This document shows, in pieces, positions 61,731-64,000 of a stretch of DNA of 64,000 nt. This stretch comes from Agelaius tricolor (lineage: Eukaryota > Chordata > Aves > Passeriformes > Icteridae), in NCBI GenBank assembly GCA_023055355.1, contig JALJCS010000051.1, forward strand, positions 2,356,001 to 2,420,000, read 5' to 3'. The position numbers were made by a program, and so were the translations under genes. Position 1 is the first letter of the stretch. Each line of letters starts with the position of its first letter. Below the pieces are notes generated by a model, which did not search any database, was not told where the DNA came from, and saw only the letters and a program-made list of their open reading frames with translations.

Positions 61731-64000
61731 TTGTTCCGTAGGGCTAGCAGATCTCTGTCACAAAGTCCTGGAAAGACAACAGGTCTACCCCGATTCCAGC
61801 GGGACACCAGGTCTACCCCGGATTCTCTGTGACACCAGGTCTAGCTCTCTCCCGTGGGACATCAGGTCGTCCTCGCCCTGGCCGGACAACAGGTCTACCG
61901 CGGCCCTGGCCAGGACAACAGGTCGACCCTGGCTTCGCTGGGACATCAGGTCTACCCCAGCTGCGTCCAGGGACAAGAGGTCTACCCAGCTCTGTAGGGA
62001 CATCAGGTCTACCCCAGCTCCGTCCGGGGACAACAGGTCTACCCTGCTCTGTAGGGACATCGGGTCTACCCGAGTTCCGGCCAGGGACAAAAGGTCTACC
62101 CTGCTCTGTAGGGACATCAGGTCTACCCCAGCTCCGTCCGGGGACAACAGGTCTACCCAGGTCTGTGGGGACATCAGGTCTACCCCAGCTCCGTCCGGGG
62201 ACAACAGGTCTACCCTGCTCTGTAGGGACAACTGGTCTACCTCAACTCAATAGGGGCAACAGGTCTACCCTTGTTCCGTAGGGCTAGCAGATCTCTGTCA
62301 CAAAGTCCTGGGGAGACAACAGGTCTACCCCGATTCCAGCGGGACACCAGGTCTACCCCGGATTCTCTGTGACACCAGGTCTAGCTCTCTCCCGTGGGAC
62401 ATCAGGTCGTCCTCGCCCTGGCCGGACAACAGGTCTACCGCGGCCCTGGCCAGGACAACAGGTCGACCCTGGCTTCGCTGGGACATCAGGTCTACCCCAG
62501 CTGCGTCCAGGGACAAGAGGTCTACCCAGCTCTGTAGGGACATCAGGTCTACCCCAGCTCCGTCCGGGGACAACAGGTCTACCCAGCTCTGTAGGGACAA
62601 CTGGTCTACCTCAGCTCAATAGGGGCAACAGGTCTACCCTTGTTCCGTAGGGCTAGCAGATCTCTGCCACAAAGTCCTGGGGAGACAACAGGTCTACCGC
62701 GTTTTCATCTGGACACCAGGTCAACCCGGCTTCTCAGGGAGACCAGGTCTATCTCGCTCCAGCGGAACATCAGGTCGTCCTCGCCCTGGCGGGACAACAG
62801 GTCTTCCCCGACCCTGGCCAGGGACAACAGGTCTACCCTGGCTTCGCTGGGACATCAGGTCTACCCCAGCTCCGTCCGGAGACAACAGGTCTACCCCGGC
62901 CCTGGGCAGGACAACAGGTCTACCCTGGCTTCACTGGGACATCAGGTCTACCCGAGCTCCGGCCAGGGACAACAGGTCTACCCAGCTCTGTAGGGACATC
63001 AGGTCTACCCGAGCTCCGTCCGGGGACAACAAGTCTACCCAGCTCTGTAGGGACATCTGGTCTACCCCAGCTCCGTCCGGGGACAACAGGTCTACCCAGC
63101 TCTGTAGGGACAACTGGTCTACCTCAGCTCAATAGGGGCAACAGGTCTACCCTTTTTCCGTAGGGCTAGCAGATCTCTGCCACAAAGTCCTGGGGAGACA
63201 ACAGGTCTACCGCGTTTTCATCTGGACACCAGGTCAACCCGGCTTCTCAGGGAGACCAGGTCTACCTCGCTCCAGCGGAACATCAGGTCGTCCTCGCCCT
63301 GGCGGGACAACAGGTCTTCCCCGACCCTGGCCAGGGACAACAGGTCTACCCGGGCTTCGCTGGGACATCAGGTCTACCCCAGCTCCGTCCGGAGACAACA
63401 GGTCTACCCCGGCCCTGGGCAGGACAACAGGTCTACCCTGGCTTCACTGGGACATCAGGTCTACCCGAGCTCCGGCCAGGGACAAGAGGTCTACCCAGCT
63501 CTGTAGGGACATCAGGTCTACCCCAGCTCCGGCCAGGGACAACAGGTCTACCCTGCTCTGTAGGGACATCGGGTCTACCCGAGTTCCGGCCAGGGACAAA
63601 AGGTCTACCCTGCTCTGTAGGGACATCAGGTCTACCCCAGCTCCGTCCGGGGACAACAGGTCTACCCAGCTCTGTGGGGACATCAGGTCTACCCCAGCTC
63701 CGGCCAGGGACAACAGGTCTACCCTGCTCTGTAGGGACAACTGGTCTACCTCAGCTCAATAGGGGCAACAGGTCTACCCTTGTTCCGTAGGGCTAGCAGA
63801 TCTCTGTCACAAAGTCCTGGAAAGACAACAGGTCTACCCCGATTCCAGCGGGACACCAGGTCTACCCCGGATTCTCTGTGACACCAGGTCTACCTCGCTC
63901 CAGCGGAACATCAGGTGGTCCTCGCCCTGGCGGGACAACAGGTCTTCCCCGACCCTGGCCAGGGACAACATGTCTACCCTGGCTTCGCTGGGACATCAGG
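61731..64000 (+). repeat. 2,932-bp HOR, copy 3, cut by the window end
   Basis: Blocks 540, 369, 513 and 627, then the first 221 bp of an A block, with the TTTTTCCG boundary at 63,153. It lacks the CCATGAC base seen in copies 1 and 2 (G at 62,453). It has private changes ACCCAGGTCTGTGG near 62,156 and TATCTCGCTCC near 62,752, and a changed junction near 63,464 (CCCGAGCTCCGGCCAGG in place of CCCCAGCTGCGTCCAGG). The array presumably continues past 64,000. Confidence 0.92.

Larger units (their letters stand above)
466..63830 (+). repeat. Block-boundary marker monomer, 139 copies
   Basis: Each block opens with a 28-bp monomer ending TTGTTCCGTAGGGCTAG, then a diverged 32-bp monomer starting CAGATCTCTG and ending in a GTCCTGG-type tail. 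Together they give adjacent NheI and BglII sites. Starts of the TTGTTCCG (or variant) octamer: 466, 835, 1261, 1630, 2113, 2425, 2965, 3422, 3791, 4160, 4529, 4986, 5355, 5667, 6036, 6405, 6862, 7231, 7714, 8026, 8566, 9023, 9449, 9761, 10301, 10670, 11240, 11609, 12237, 12694, 13063, 13546, 13858, 14398, 14855, 15281, 15593, 16133, 16502, 17072, 17441, 18069, 18526, 18838, 19378, 19747, 20317, 20686, 21227, 21684, 22110, 22422, 22962, 23331, 23901, 24270, 24898, 25355, 25667, 26207, 26576, 27146, 27515, 28056, 28513, 28825, 29365, 29734, 30247, 30874, 31331, 31757, 32240, 32780, 33149, 33719, 34088, 34716, 35173, 35599, 35911, 36451, 36820, 37390, 37759, 38387, 38844, 39270, 39582, 40122, 40491, 41061, 41430, 42058, 42515, 42941, 43253, 43793, 44162, 44675, 45302, 45873, 46242, 46870, 47327, 47639, 48179, 48548, 49061, 49688, 50259, 50628, 51256, 51713, 52139, 52622, 53162, 53531, 54101, 54470, 55098, 55555, 55867, 56407, 56776, 57289, 57916, 58373, 58799, 59339, 59708, 60221, 60848, 61305, 61731, 62271, 62640, 63153, 63780. 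Variants: GCAAGC loses NheI (about 4541, 6417); AGATCGCTG loses BglII in one block class; the tail continues GGAGAC, GAACAC or AAAGAC. Confidence 0.93.
1..64000 (+). repeat. GC-rich satellite array with hierarchical (higher-order) organisation
   Basis: The window consists entirely of head-to-tail monomers of 27 to 32 bp, nearly all beginning CAGGTCTACC or a one- to two-base variant (GGTCGTCC, GGTCGACC, GGTCTTCC, GGTCAACC, CTGGTCTACC, CGGGTCTACC). I saw no inverted segment, transposon insertion or unique DNA from end to end. Composition is GC-rich, roughly 60% by eye. The array continues beyond both window edges: position 1 falls inside a block that would have begun about 74 bp upstream, and 64,000 falls inside another. 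Role is unknown. Arrays of this size and order are typical of eukaryotic heterochromatin, but nothing here identifies the chromosome region or the species. Because all 64 kb lack genes, this entry also covers every gene-free stretch. Confidence 0.97.

Noticed and set aside
466..63830. Transposon ends or an integration site at the marker monomer
   Set aside because: The marker has no terminal inverted repeats, no target-site duplication and no coding sequence, and it aligns with the ordinary monomer start with a G to A change.
1..64000. CRISPR array (about 28-bp direct repeats)
   Set aside because: There are no unique spacers. The intervals between cores are themselves members of a few repeated variants, no cas genes are present, and the array is far too long.
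1..64000. Telomeric or rDNA repeat
   Set aside because: There are no runs of a short telomere unit such as TTAGGG; GTAGGG appears only inside the 27-bp monomer. No rRNA-like sequence interrupts the array, so it is not an rDNA spacer as far as the window shows.
1..64000. A previously undescribed multi-gene system (defence, biosynthetic or similar)
   Set aside because: There is no coding capacity beyond repeat-derived frames, so any novelty lies in the satellite architecture itself.

Overview
The whole 64 kb window is one uninterrupted, head-to-tail tandem repeat array (satellite DNA). I found no supportable protein-coding gene, RNA gene, transposon or CRISPR array, and no single-copy sequence. 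The basic unit is a GC-rich monomer of 27 to 32 bp (28.4 bp on average) that starts with CAGGTCTACC or a close variant. All copies point the same way on the + strand. By arithmetic there are about 2,250 monomers. An array this large, GC-rich and hierarchically ordered points to a eukaryotic chromosome, most likely heterochromatin (pericentromeric, subtelomeric or a satellite block). The species cannot be named from this sequence. Many variants look like CpG decay, which would fit a host that methylates CpG.

Organisation has four levels. (1) Monomers. (2) A 57-bp dimer, made of a 30-bp monomer with a CCGTCCGGGG-type half and a 27-bp monomer with a CTCTGTAGGG half. (3) Blocks of 312 to 628 bp (11 to 22 monomers), each opened by one strongly diverged marker monomer carrying adjacent NheI (GCTAGC) and BglII (AGATCT) sites; I located 139 markers. 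Block lengths are quantised: all but the two 541-bp blocks fall in three series spaced by 57 bp. Four block families (called A, B, C and D here) differ in the monomers after the marker. (4) Higher-order repeats (HORs) of 5 to 13 blocks that have themselves been duplicated in tandem.

Layout: 1-3,790 irregular blocks; about 3,740-7,502 two copies of a 1,876-bp unit; about 6,598-18,447 two copies of a 5,832-bp unit; about 14,536-28,795 two essentially identical copies of a 6,829-bp unit, itself built from 3,245/3,158-bp sub-units; 28,513-32,239 a transition zone; about 32,163-44,598 some 3.4 copies of a 3,671-bp unit; about 42,855-51,991 two copies of a 4,386-bp unit; 51,713-55,866 a displaced copy of the 31-35 kb segment; about 55,812 to the window end at least 2.8 copies of a 2,932-bp unit. 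The duplications overlap and nest, as expected from repeated unequal exchange or replication-based amplification with gene conversion.

Open reading frames of 60 to 212 codons occur on both strands, but they follow from the 57-bp (19-codon) dimer and stop within each block. I do not annotate them as genes.
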